Below are positions 18,425 through 26,362 of a stretch of DNA of 26,362 bases, one piece after another. Numbering within the stretch: position 1 is the first letter of the stretch; the number at the start of each line of letters is the position of its first letter. Below the pieces are notes generated by a model. That model made no database searches, was not told the origin of the DNA, and saw nothing but the letters and a program-made list of their open reading frames with translations. Both the position numbers and the translations under genes were made by a program. Origin of the DNA: Chara braunii (Eukaryota > Streptophyta > Charophyceae > Charales > Characeae); the NCBI GenBank assembly GCA_003427395.1, contig BFEA01000039.1, forward strand, positions 4,349,171 to 4,375,532. Direction: 5' to 3'.

Positions 18425-18784
18425 TGGCGAAGCGTTTGCATCTTGAACGATGACTTCCTGACTGTGCCTTTACTAGGTATGGTACCAGCCTACCTGCTAC
18501 TTGAGTGTTTTCCCGTTATTCTGAGTATGCGGGTTTACCCGCTGCCTTATAACCTTTCTGCCGCGACCCTTGATTTCACGGCAACAGGTAAGTACCGGTC
18601 TTGGGCCTACCGGTCAGCCAGGTACCCTTGCGGGCCACACACATACCCAAGCTGACAGGCATGCAGACCGACATGCGTACGCACACACAGACTTGAAAAA
18701 AAAAAAAAACAGACTCAGGCCACTAAGTGGGCCGAGCCCTCAATCCTCTATATGTACCTGAGCGGCTCCTTTCCTAACCAGAAT

Positions 18785-18863
18785 AGGAGCTAGCTCAGTT
18801 GGTTTAGGTATTAATTGACAAGTGCGAGACATAGGGATCGAGGCCTACAGCTGCCTAACTCCT
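18785..18863 (+). ncRNA. tRNA-like / SINE-head sequence
   Basis: TAGCTCAGTTGG (18791-18802) is an excellent A box. GGATCGAGGCC (18835-18845) is a partial B box. Ends AGGAGCT (18785-18791) and AACTCCT (18857-18863) can pair at 6 of 7 positions, which gives a tRNA-sized (~79 nt) unit. The D and anticodon arms do not fold well, so it is more likely a decayed tRNA or SINE head than a working tRNA gene. Confidence 0.5.
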
Positions 18864-18892
18864 TTTGAAAAGGGAGCTCTGCTTTTTTTTTA

Positions 18893-18990
18893 CCCGGTCT
18901 GAGACAACCGGGATTTGAACCCGCGACCTTACAGTTAGAAGTAGTTAGAGATAGTCAGTCAGTTAGGACTGAGTCCCGTTTGAAACGTGG
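18893..18990 (-). ncRNA. tRNA-derived sequence, minus strand
   Basis: The minus strand carries GGTTCAAATCC (complement of 18911-18921), a perfect B box within CGGGTTCAAATCCCG, which forms a 4-bp T-arm-like stem. Upstream on the minus strand, GACTCAGTCC is only a partial A box. Downstream there is an A run (complement of the T run 18884-18892), as expected of a SINE or retroposed tRNA-like sequence. Confidence 0.55.
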
Positions 18991-19200
18991 CCCGACACTT
19001 GGCAGGTGAGGGAAGTTAGGCTGTTAGATTCTGCTCTTCTTTTATTTATTTATTTCTTAGTTCTTATTTTTCATATTTCATATTTTCCTATCTCTTATTT
19101 TCTTATTTTTTTATTTTTCACCATTCCCGTATCTAGGGCCTACGACTTCACTTTAATAAATCTGCCGCAGGATCCAGGGCAGATTCATTACAACAGAAAT
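18991..19200. other. T-rich unassigned sequence
   Basis: Dominated by TTATTT / TTCTTA words. No gene is recognised. Confidence 0.5.
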
Positions 19201-19660
19201 TAAGACCATTTCGTTGGTCTACGAGTTCGGGCTAAGTCCAACGGGCAAGCGCAGCAAGTGCGTAGCGGCCCCGGACGAAGCACGTAGAAAGGAGCGAGAA
19301 GGAGTACTTCGGGGAAAAGCGAGAGGAGAAAAAGCGCGGAGAGATGAAGAAAAGAAGAAGAAGAAGAAGAAGATGGAGAGAAGGGGAAGAAGGAGAGAGG
19401 AGGTGGCAAGCAGGAAGCAGGCGAGTTAGCTCGTGGGGAAGTTCGGAAAGAAGATGACCACGCGATAGAAGGAGGGCGCGCGGGGCGGCAGCGCAAGCGG
19501 GGAGCGAAGAGGAGAACATCGGAGGAGACGAGGGAGAAAGGGGGAGTCGCGCAAAGGTGGTAGCGCACACGAGCAGAAGAAACGGATAGCCGCTCGAGTA
19601 GAAGAAGAAAAAGAGGAAGGAGGAGAGAGACGGGGAAAAGGGAAGTTTACCTTTCACTCG
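19201..19660. repeat. Purine-rich block with (GAA)n
   Basis: The + strand is strongly purine-rich, with (GAA)n at about 19343-19372. Long minus-strand open frames (122 and 206 codons) are Ser/Leu/Phe/Pro-rich products of this composition. Confidence 0.7.
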
Positions 19661-19880
19661 CCCGGCTCGTTGGAGGCGCGTTTGTGTCGGTCGTGATCTG
19701 CATACCGAGATCATGGTATGTTGCACATCGTAACAAACCATATTGCGTTGGCTGCAAGCTACACTGGCTGACGACTGGCGACGACGACGGCGGCTCCGAA
19801 GACGACAGTGACGACGACGACGTTGGAGAGGAAAGAGCAAGTAAGTCGTCAATCACTCGACTTACTTCCACCAATAGGAT
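19661..19880. other. Unassigned sequence with GAC/GACGAC words
   Basis: A short GACGACGACG-type region lies at about 19777-19824. Nothing else is recognisable. Confidence 0.4.
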
Positions 19881-19925
19881 AAATAGATAAATAAATAAAT
19901 AAGTAAATAAATAAATAAAATAAAA
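19881..19925. repeat. (AAAT)n / (ATAA)n microsatellite
   Basis: Repeated AAATAAAT words with minor interruptions. Confidence 0.9.
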
Positions 19926-19972
19926 TCTAATGAATCTACTGCTAGAACCTGGACACATTCACCAGCATACAA

Positions 19973-20023
19973 GTGTGTGTGTGTGTGTGTGAGAGAGAGA
20001 GGGAGAGAGAGGGGGAGAGAGAG
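19973..20023. repeat. (TG)n then (GA)n microsatellite
   Basis: A short TG run passes directly into GAGAGAGAGG-type repeats. Confidence 0.9.
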
Positions 20024-20165
20024 TTCTTCGATCGATTCGTTGAGCACGTACCTGGACGATGGGGGAGTCTCCAAGGTCGCGGCTGGCCTCGCGCGCGGCT
20101 CCCCTCGAAAGGATGAGCAAAATCGATCGGGTCTCCCTCTGCGACGTCGAAAGGTCCACTACTAC

Positions 20166-20167
<2 letters not shown>

Positions 20168-20223
<56 letters not shown>

Positions 20224-20262
20224 TGTGTGTGTGTGTGAGTGTGTGAAAGTGAGAGAGAGAGA
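20168..20262. repeat. (TG)n microsatellite ending in GA
   Basis: TG repeats run with two interruptions from about 20168 to 20244, followed by a short GA run. Confidence 0.95.
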
Positions 20263-20445
20263 AAACAGTAGGCTTACTCGGTAGTTGATGATCATCATCG
20301 TGGCAGACAGGCAACATCCCCGATGCGTGATGCACCCTCGGAAACGAATGAACTCGACCTCGAAGATATATGATGTTTGTGGATTGCTAAAGTTCGTTGT
20401 TGCTCGTCCTCCTTGCACAAGACAGTTAGACAGACAAAATACAAA

Positions 20446-20985
20446 CTTGCAACAGACAGACAGACATACGAAAAGACAGACAGATGGACTGTGACACACG
20501 GTCACACAGTGACATACGCAGTCACACACACAGTCATACTGTGACATACTCACAAACACAGCAAAACGCTCGTTTCACACTAATGGATACATAGTCACAT
20601 GGTGCATTGCGACGCACAGGTATGGTGTGACGCACACACAGAATACCGTGACAGTCACACGCACAGGGGTCACAATGACGCACAGATACTGTGACGGTCA
20701 CGAACAGACAATGCATTGTGACAACAAACACACGGGCGCTGTGACACACAGATACACAGTCACGCAGGTACACAAACAGCAACACAGTGAAAACACACAG
20801 TGAAACACAGTGCATAGTGTGAAATGCACAGTGAAACACACAGGTGCAGAGTGACACAGAGACTGTGACATACACAGTCACGGTGACACACACACGCAAC
20901 AGAAATACACAGTCACTCAGTGACACATACACAGTGACACAGTCGCACACACACAGACAATGGTACAGACTCAGTCACACTGTGC
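20446..20985. repeat. Degenerate GTGAC/GTCAC repeat
   Basis: From about 20446 short CAGACAGA words give way to a long field in which GTGACA/ACTGTGAC and its reverse complement GTCACA alternate with CACACA spacers. Because the core and its complement both occur, the strand is full of small inverted repeats. The 138-codon minus-strand frame translates it as Val/Cys/Thr repeats and is not a gene. Confidence 0.8.
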
Positions 20986-21517
20986 CATGCACACACACAC
21001 CCTTCTCACTAAACTACAGCTATGGCTGCCTCTATCCTATTGCTATGCTACGCCCTTCTCTCTCGCCACTTCGTCCAGTTGGGCATGCAGCGGACCTCCA
21101 TGCACGAGTTGTTGTGGCAGCACTTCAGCATGGTTTACGTAGGAAGGAATGAAAGGTTGAGCGCTACATCTTGATTTATACTTCTGAAGTTCGTTGGTCT
21201 GCCCTGATCCGTCGGTCATAGAGCACGCGGTCCCTCATGGTGCTTACTGGGCTAAATTGACCGCGTCACTGACTGCGTTGGGCTGCACTGTTGACTGCAT
21301 AGGCGACATTTTCAAGTACTATGGGCCGCCGCTAATGTCAGCAGTTGCATTGTCGAGTCGTGGACTGTAATAGATGAATAGGGATAAGTTGGGTGTTGGA
21401 CGCCGAGTAGGAGAATTGAGAGGCTGTACCCATATGTTGGCATGAAAGGAGAGGGTTTTCCTAGACGCTGGGTTTCAGCACTACGACCCTCTGTTGAGGT
21501 ATTATTGGTGTCATATA
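20986..21517. other. Unassigned sequence
   Basis: Mixed composition without repeats or recognisable coding signal. Confidence 0.4.
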
Positions 21518-21858
21518 CCTGCCTTATCATTAACCAATCTAATATTCTTTTCAGTGGTAAGAGTAGCAAGGATCCTTGGACATCCGCCTTATTGAAGGCT
21601 AGTCAGTGATAAAAGTAGCAGGCGAAGCCTGCCTTATCAGTGACTAGTCTGACATAAGAGTAGCGAGGTTTCAAGGACACCTGCCTTATCATTGACCAAT
21701 CTAACATTCTTTCAATGGTAAGAGTAGCAAGGATCCTTGGACGCCCGCCTTATTGAGGGCTAGCCAGTGATAAGAGTAGCAGGGAAAGCCTGCCTTATCA
21801 GTGACTAGTGTGATGTAAGAGTAGCGAGGTTTCAAGGACACCTGCCTTATCAGTAAAC
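21518..21858 (+). repeat. 162-bp tandem repeat of hairpin modules
   Basis: Units begin CCTGCCTTATC at 21518, 21680 and 21841 (third truncated), a period of 161-162 bp. Each full unit holds three modules of the form TAAGAGTAGC...GCCTTA with different centres: AAGGATCCTT, CAGGCGAAGCCTG-type, and GAGGTTTCAAGG. The middle module is the strongest foldback. CTAGTCAGTGATAA (21599-21612) pairs with 21634-21647 with one mismatch, enclosing GCAGGC / GCCTGC around GAA. The second copy (21760-21808) keeps this with an altered loop. Confidence 0.85.
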
Positions 21859-21859
21859 N

Positions 21860-21908
<49 letters not shown>
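21859..21908. repeat. N then (GA)n microsatellite
   Basis: A single N at 21859 joins the truncated third hairpin unit to a pure (GA)n run. It marks an ambiguous base or a join, so true copy number of the hairpin array and of the GA tract is uncertain. Confidence 0.95.
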
Positions 21909-21910
<2 letters not shown>

Positions 21911-23100
21911 ATCCCTGTTTCTGAATCTGGCTCAGAACTGCTTCCAGATTCAGACAAAATCATCCAGAACAGTGACTAGGCCTATTCTGCCAAAGTGGGT
22001 AGGCTGGGCATGAGGCGGTAGGCTTGGGTCCACGCCATTTCATATTTGAATTTCAAGGACCTGCGGCCCCCATGCCGTTTCAAAATATTTTAGACCACGG
22101 CCACCTACCGGTTCCCAGGAAAATGCCACGGGCAAATACCGGTCCTGCATTTGCTTGAACTGCCCCCCCCCCCCTAAATGCCAGTGCCTTTCATTTTACC
22201 AGCCTTTGAACGACCAATGGGCCCGAATGAACGACCGGTATAACGAACGACGACGAAAATGTCTCCGGGGGGAAAAACACAACCCTGACGGGCTGCGAAT
22301 ACCTGTACATTTTCTATTCGAGGAAACTGTGGTATTCGAGAAAAGTGCACCCGCACCGTTTCAATTTCGAAAAAGACTTCAGGACCGCGGCCTCCTCAGC
22401 CTCCTCCGCGCAGCTACCGGTCCTACGCGGTCCTGGCCCTTGCAAGGCCCCAAAACCTCAAAATGCCCACCCTCCCGATGACCACGACGTTGAAGTGACG
22501 TTGAACGTTGAAATGTCTCAGGGGGGGAAAACGCATCCCTGACGGGCTGCGAACAGCGCCAGTCTTGCAATATCAGATTATCAGATTGCTGGCTCTGCAC
22601 CACCGAGCCGCCTCCCCCGACAGCCCCCACCCCGCCGTGTAGCTACCGGTAGCCAACCTGCTTTTGACATCCTGGCTATCTACACGGCCTCCTCACAGCC
22701 CCCAACGTTCCAAAAACGCCCTTTGGCCATCTGCCGTCTGCTCCTTGGCCGCTTGACTGTTTTCTTTCGCCTGTCCGCTCCCGTCCGTGGCCGCTGGACG
22801 GTTTTTGCCTTGCCTGTCGCACAGGCCGCACAACTACACTTCACAGCGCATGTGTGGCGAGGTAACGGGACCGCGGAGGAGCGTGCGACACTTCGGGGTC
22901 TGCCCACTCACATTGGATTTACCGTGAACTTATCTACCGCATTATCGCTATTCTACCGGCAGTCAAGATTTTCCCTCACACTGGGATTACAGCGAATGTC
23001 TCTATAGCGCCATTCGAGTCCAGATTCGGCCGGTCGGGAAAGTCTCGCCCAAGATCAAGCTGGGCCGGGCGAACCGTACGCTGCGTCCGGACGTCGCTAA
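21909..23100. other. Unassigned GC-mixed sequence with small repeats
   Basis: A ~50-bp direct repeat links about 22249-22302 and 22508-22558 (AATGTCTC...CCTGACGGGCTGCGAA). CTACCGGT occurs several times. A ~42-bp repeat lies at 22747-22830 (TGGCCGCTTGACTG resembles TGGCCGCTGGACGG). A C run is at 22162-22173. Open frames of 94-108 codons have no recognisable domain. Confidence 0.5.
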
Positions 23101-23116
23101 ACACGGCACTCGGGAT

Positions 23117-23170
23117 ACCCTTGCCTGTCCTTGTCTGCCCTTGTCTGCCCTTGCCTGCCCTTCCCTGCAC
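23117..23170 (+). repeat. 10-bp tandem repeat CCTTGYCTGY
   Basis: About five copies of CCTTGCCTGT / CCTTGTCTGC run in register. Confidence 0.85.
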
Positions 23171-23269
23171 TGTCCGTACTGGCCGCTTCTCGAGGTCACA
23201 CGCAGGGCAGCAGCACATCGGAAGGATCGTGCAGTAGCAAGCTCGGACTGGCAAAGGTGAGACCTTACC

Positions 23270-23480
23270 CATTCTCCTTCCTTGTCCTCCTCTCCCTTTT
23301 CTCCTGTCTATTCATTCTCTCGCTGCTCCTCCGGTTCTCCTCTTTTTGTTTTCTCCTCTACTCTTCTCTTTCTCCTCCTTCCTTCCTCCCACTTGTTTCT
23401 TGTCTTTCTTGTCTTCCTTTCTCCTGCTCCCCCACTACTTCCCCTACATCCCTTACTTCCCAGTCCTCCCCCATGTCTTC
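23270..23480. repeat. Polypyrimidine tract
   Basis: Almost entirely C and T. The open frames through it (117 and 156 codons) are Ser/Leu/Pro/Phe-rich by composition. Confidence 0.75.
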
Positions 23481-23538
23481 ATGATACGGCCACGACCTTG
23501 AGGTACAACTTCGCTGCTGCTTCTCTTCCCAAAAGCTT

Positions 23539-23541
<3 letters not shown>

Positions 23542-23575
<34 letters not shown>
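23542..23575. repeat. (CT)n microsatellite
   Basis: About 17 CT units. Confidence 0.95.
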
Positions 23576-23577
<2 letters not shown>

Positions 23578-23667
23578 GGCCCCTTTCTTCACCTCCTCCT
23601 GTCCTTCTACCCACGTTTGGAGAAATTTCTTCTTCTTCATTCGCTTCTTCTTGGTCTTGGTCGTGGT

Positions 23668-23727
23668 CTTCCTCCTCCTCCTCCTCCTCCTCCTCCTCTT
23701 CCTCTTCCTCCTCCTCCTCTTCCTCCA
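23668..23727. repeat. (CCT)n microsatellite
   Basis: CTCCTCCTCC repeats with two short interruptions. Confidence 0.95.
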
Positions 23728-23885
23728 GCACACGGGGAAATCGAAGCGATAGAGAGGATTGGCAGTGCACAGTGATGACATAAAGTCAAATGATGGCTCA
23801 TCAAATTTTGACCCCTGATTCCCTGACTCGCGAGCTTGAGTTATGACATGAACAAAAGACCAAGCCCAATCAAGGAGCGCACGCC

Positions 23886-24021
23886 GATGATGATGATGAT
23901 GATGATGATGATGACCACCCAGCAAGTATAGCCCGCTGATGATGCTAATGGTGACGATACTGAGGGCGATGATGACGATGATGACGATGATGATGATGAT
24001 GATGATGAATGATGATGATGA
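23886..24021. repeat. (GAT)n microsatellite, two blocks
   Basis: GATGAT runs at about 23886-23913 and 23968-24020 are separated by a unique segment with scattered GAT/GAC codon-like words. Confidence 0.9.
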
Positions 24022-24335
24022 TAAGGAGGAGGAGGAGGAAGTCATACACATCGAAGGGTCATGATGATGGGCGATGCAGATGATTGGCGAATGATAATGT
24101 GTTAAGTTCCACAGACCAACGGACACCTAAGACAAGTATGCCGCTAACCTTTGGAGGCTTTGTCTTGGCCTACTTTCGCAATTTATCAGGATACCTCCGA
24201 GGATATGTCTCAGGTGAGTCAGGTCCTTGTAGGTAACCATTGACTAATCAACGTCATCTTGGTTATCTACCTACTCATTCATAAGTTTTCATAAGCACCT
24301 GATATGAGCCTTATTTGTTGACGTGTTCGAAGCGG
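24022..24335. other. Unassigned sequence
   Basis: No gene, repeat or RNA is recognised beyond a short (GGA)n at about 24026-24040. Confidence 0.4.
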
Positions 24336-24560
24336 CCCCTGATGGCAGCATCGACGGCGTCTGATTGCACCATCGACGGCCTCTGATGGCACCATCGACG
24401 GCCTGTGTGGTCGGTCGGGCGTAAGTGGCAGCATCGACGGCCTCTGATGGCAGCATCGACGGCGTCTGATGGCAGCATCGACGGCAGCATCGACGGCGTC
24501 TGATGGCAGCATCGACGGCCTCTGATGGCAGCATCGACGGCCTGCGTGGTCGGTCGGGCG
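24336..24560 (+). repeat. 22-bp minisatellite (GGCAGCATCGACGGCSTCTGAT)
   Basis: Nine copies of the core GCANCATCGACGG run mostly at 22-bp spacing. One pair is only 13 bp apart (24475/24488). The phrase GGTCGGTCGGGCGTAAGTG interrupts after the third core and recurs at the end, which gives a higher-order arrangement. Confidence 0.9.
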
Positions 24561-24612
24561 TAAGTGTGACCACTGGGTACACGGGTACGCGGAGAAATCA
24601 GTGCTGGGGTCT

Positions 24613-24862
24613 GGTTAAGTACTCAGCTTGGGTGTCCCGTTAAGTGCGCGTCTTGGGGCTTAACTGGGTTAAGTACTCATCTTGGGTGTCTCGTTAAGTA
24701 CACATCTTGGGGCTTAACTGGGTTAAGTACTCATCTTGGGTGTCCCGTTAAGTACGCGGTTAAGTACCATTGTGACTGGGTACACCGTGGCACGGAGAAA
24801 TCAGTGCTGGGGTCTGGTTAATTACTCATCTTGGGTGTCCCGTTAAGTACGCGTCTTGGGGG
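24613..24862 (+). repeat. 54-bp minisatellite (GGTTAAGTACTCATCTTGGG...)
   Basis: Units start at 24613, 24667 and 24721 (exact 54-bp period), with a further unit at 24816-24862 after a module containing GGAGAAATCAGTGCTGG. That module also precedes the array (about 24592-24608) and, diverged, occurs at 25196-25212. Confidence 0.9.
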
Positions 24863-24864
24863 GG

Positions 24865-24975
24865 CTTAGCTTTCATCCCAGTTGGTTTAGCAGTTTGGTT
24901 GAGCGTCTACGTCCCATGCGGGAGGTCGCGTGTTCAATTCTCGGCGTGGATTCGAGGATGCATTCAATTCTTCCC
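24865..24975 (+). ncRNA. tRNA-derived repeat (SINE-like), copy 1
   Basis: GGTCGCGTGTTCAATTCTCG (24924-24943) holds a near-canonical B box. An upstream CAGTTGGTTTAG (24880-24890) and TTGGTTGAGCG (24896-24906) supply A-box-like sequence. The downstream GTGGAT...TCAATTCTTCC is shared with the copy at 25247-25330, so this is a repeat family and not a single tRNA gene. Confidence 0.6.
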
Positions 24976-25020
24976 TGCGTAGCAACCAGCAGTGAGATCG
25001 TAGATTCTTGTGCCTTCCTC

Positions 25021-25190
25021 GACGGCCTGTGTGGCTAGGTGTGAGTGTGACTGTATGCACCTGGACGGTCTGTGTGGTCAGGTGTGAGTGTGACTGTATG
25101 CACCGGGACGGTCTGTGTGGTCAGGTGTGAGTGTGACTGTATGCACCGGGACGGTCTGTGGTCAGGTGTGAGTGTGACTGAGTACATCGG
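25021..25190 (+). repeat. 43-bp minisatellite, four copies
   Basis: Units at 25021-25063, 25064-25106, 25107-25149 and 25150-25190 (last one 41 bp) each start GACGGYCTGTG and contain AGGTGTGAGTGTGACTG. Units 2 and 3 are essentially identical. The start of the unit resembles the end of the 22-bp minisatellite (CGACGGCCTGTGTGG), so the arrays share ancestry. Confidence 0.95.
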
Positions 25191-25246
25191 GACGTGGAGA
25201 AATCCGTGCTGGTGAGGGGTACTTAACCCATGTTGGGACCTATTCA

Positions 25247-25330
25247 ATATGATTTGATTGCACGTCTAATTCCCATTGTTGAGGTCGCGTGTTCGATCCG
25301 CTCGTGGATGCCGTCAATTCATTTCTTCCA
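25247..25330 (+). ncRNA. tRNA-derived repeat (SINE-like), copy 2
   Basis: GAGGTCGCGTGTTCGATCC (25281-25299) is a strong B box. Alignment with copy 1 runs from ACGTCT through GGTCGCGTGTTC and GTGGAT to CTTCC. The A box is decayed. Confidence 0.6.
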
Positions 25331-25590
25331 TTCTATTTACTGTAATTACCAATTCAAATCAATTCTTCATCTCGATTCCCCATTTTCTCCATTGTTTCTT
25401 TGCGTAAAAGAGAACAACTCGGACATAAGCATAAGCCTTGAAATAATAAAAAACTCTATTAGCAGTTGGTTGACAGTTGGTCTAATGTTTTGCGTAATCG
25501 GTAAAGGACACGTGATCCCCTGCCCTACCTGGGCTCGCCCTTTTTTTTTTTTCTTTTTTTTTTTCAAAGAAAACTTTAGAGTCGTGTTTA
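25331..25590. other. AT-rich unassigned sequence with T runs
   Basis: T runs lie at about 25541-25564. No gene is recognised. Confidence 0.45.
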
Positions 25591-25710
25591 CTCGTGGGCT
25601 TAAAGGGGTCTGATGATTGACTCGTGGGCTGAAAGGGGTCTGATGATTGACTCGTGGGCTTAAAGGGGTCCGATGATTGATACGTGGGCTTAAAGGGGTC
25701 TGATGATTGA
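25591..25710 (+). repeat. 30-bp tandem repeat, four copies
   Basis: Four exactly 30-bp units start CTCGTGGGCTTAAAGGGG and differ from each other by only 1-2 bases. The unit length is a multiple of three, so minus-strand frames read it as a 10-residue repeat (QSSDPFKPTS). No start or family supports a real protein. Confidence 0.95.
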
Positions 25711-26318
25711 CTCGTTGCACCCTCCAGCACTCGACAGTGCGCACCCGTGGGGCCCGAGCCTATTAGTTGATTAGTTGAAGAGAGGGCGCTAACGCGAAGA
25801 CTGCAGTGGTTGGTTAGGCGCGGGTAAGGGAAAGTCGTGCTTACTGCCTTCTCTCCCTGATCCTCTCCTCTGCTTTTTCACCGCTTCCTCTTCCTCACTT
25901 CCTATTCTTGTTCACATCTTCTTCTTCTTCTTCACCTCCTCCTCTTACTTCTCCTCTCGATCCTTAGTCCTAGTTCTTGCCTTTCTGCTTTTCCTCTCTG
26001 CGATCAGTCCTGTTCTTGCCTTTCCTCTTCGTCCTTCTCATCTAATCCCTCTCGCTCATTGCTTTCTTCTTCCTCACACTATGGACGTGGCCTTGTTTCT
26101 TTTTTTTTTTTTTTTTTTTGGGCCTTGTCTGCTAGGATAAATCCGTGTTTTCCCTCCCTCGCGTCCTCTCTCTCACCTCTTTCCTCGCCGCCTCCTCTTC
26201 TCTATCCTCCTCGATTACATTGGGAAAGAAGTTGGTCGGGGAAAGGATGACCCCGCTAAGTGTGTGGTACTTAGATCGGGAAGTTTCGCATGCCTCTAAA
26301 GTGCATGATGTATATCTG

Positions 26319-26320
<2 letters not shown>
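25711..26320. repeat. Polypyrimidine-rich tail region with a T run
   Basis: About 25845-26080 is C+T-rich and carries a diverged duplication of GTCCTAGTTCTTGCCTTTC / GTCCTGTTCTTGCCTTTCC (about 25966 and 26007). A run of about 20 T lies at 26099-26119. No gene is recognised. Confidence 0.6.

Positions 26321-26362
<42 letters not shown>
26321..26362. repeat. (TG)n microsatellite, cut by window end
   Basis: Uninterrupted TG repeats continue to the last base. Confidence 0.97.

Noticed and set aside
18785-18863. Functional tRNA gene
   Set aside because: The A box is good and the ends can pair, but the B box is imperfect and the D and anticodon arms do not fold.
19232-19852. 206-codon minus-strand frame
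   Set aside because: It runs through purine-rich DNA and a GAA tract. Composition explains its length and residue bias.
20534-20950. 138-codon Val/Cys-rich minus-strand frame
   Set aside because: It only reflects the GTGAC/GTCAC repeat field. No signal for translation.
23240-23260. AAAGGTGAG as a splice donor with a pyrimidine tract downstream
   Set aside because: There is no supported exon upstream and no defined acceptor. The pyrimidine tract is 200 bp long and similar tracts occur throughout the window.
23479-24126. 215-codon minus-strand frame
   Set aside because: It is a translation of (GAT)n, (CCT)n and (CT)n microsatellites (poly-His, poly-Ile, Arg/Lys and Arg/Glu runs).

Overview
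The window looks like a gene-poor stretch of a large, repeat-rich eukaryotic genome. I see long (GA)n, (TAGA)n, (TG)n, (GAT)n and homopolymer tracts, minisatellites, tRNA-derived (A-box/B-box) repeats, TIR-type elements and very large inverted duplications. There is no operon structure, no bacterial-style gene packing, and no open frame whose protein I recognise. A plant/algal or other large eukaryotic genome is plausible, but the sequence alone does not settle the lineage. I report no protein-coding gene. The longest open frames (up to 272 codons) lie in compositionally biased DNA or follow repeats and have no recognisable domain.

Layout. 1-600: GA/TAGA microsatellites, each next to a copy of a short palindromic MITE-like repeat. 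900-3020: pairs of direct repeats and polypyrimidine blocks. 4830-5620: a diverged ~430-bp tandem duplication. 5.6-9.7 kb: GC-rich, then G-rich and CTG-rich unassigned DNA. 9907-10832: an array of about twelve stem-loops with a conserved TAAGTT/TAAGAT hexaloop and covarying stems. 10931-15663: a ~4.7-kb inverted repeat with diverged arms, carrying an alternating ~122-bp A/B tandem repeat near its outer ends (ABA in one arm, ABABA in the other). 15761-17261: two ~750-bp copies of a TIR element with nested perfect palindromes. 17.5-19.0 kb: a distant copy of the MITE-like repeat plus a cluster of tRNA-like sequences. 19.2-21.0 kb: purine-rich DNA, (TG)n and a degenerate GTGAC/GTCAC repeat. 21518-21858: a second hairpin array, two 162-bp units ending at an N and a (GA)n tract. 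22-24 kb: unassigned DNA with polypyrimidine and trinucleotide tracts. 24.3-25.7 kb: a mosaic of 22-, 54-, 43- and 30-bp minisatellites with two more tRNA-derived repeats. The end is polypyrimidine DNA and (TG)n.

The best candidate for something undescribed is the 9.9-10.8 kb hairpin array. The loop is constant while stem sequences change with pairing kept, and the T-G wobbles point to function as + strand RNA. It abuts the large inverted repeat, so it may belong to a non-autonomous mobile element or to a repetitive structured RNA. All functional statements about it are inference.
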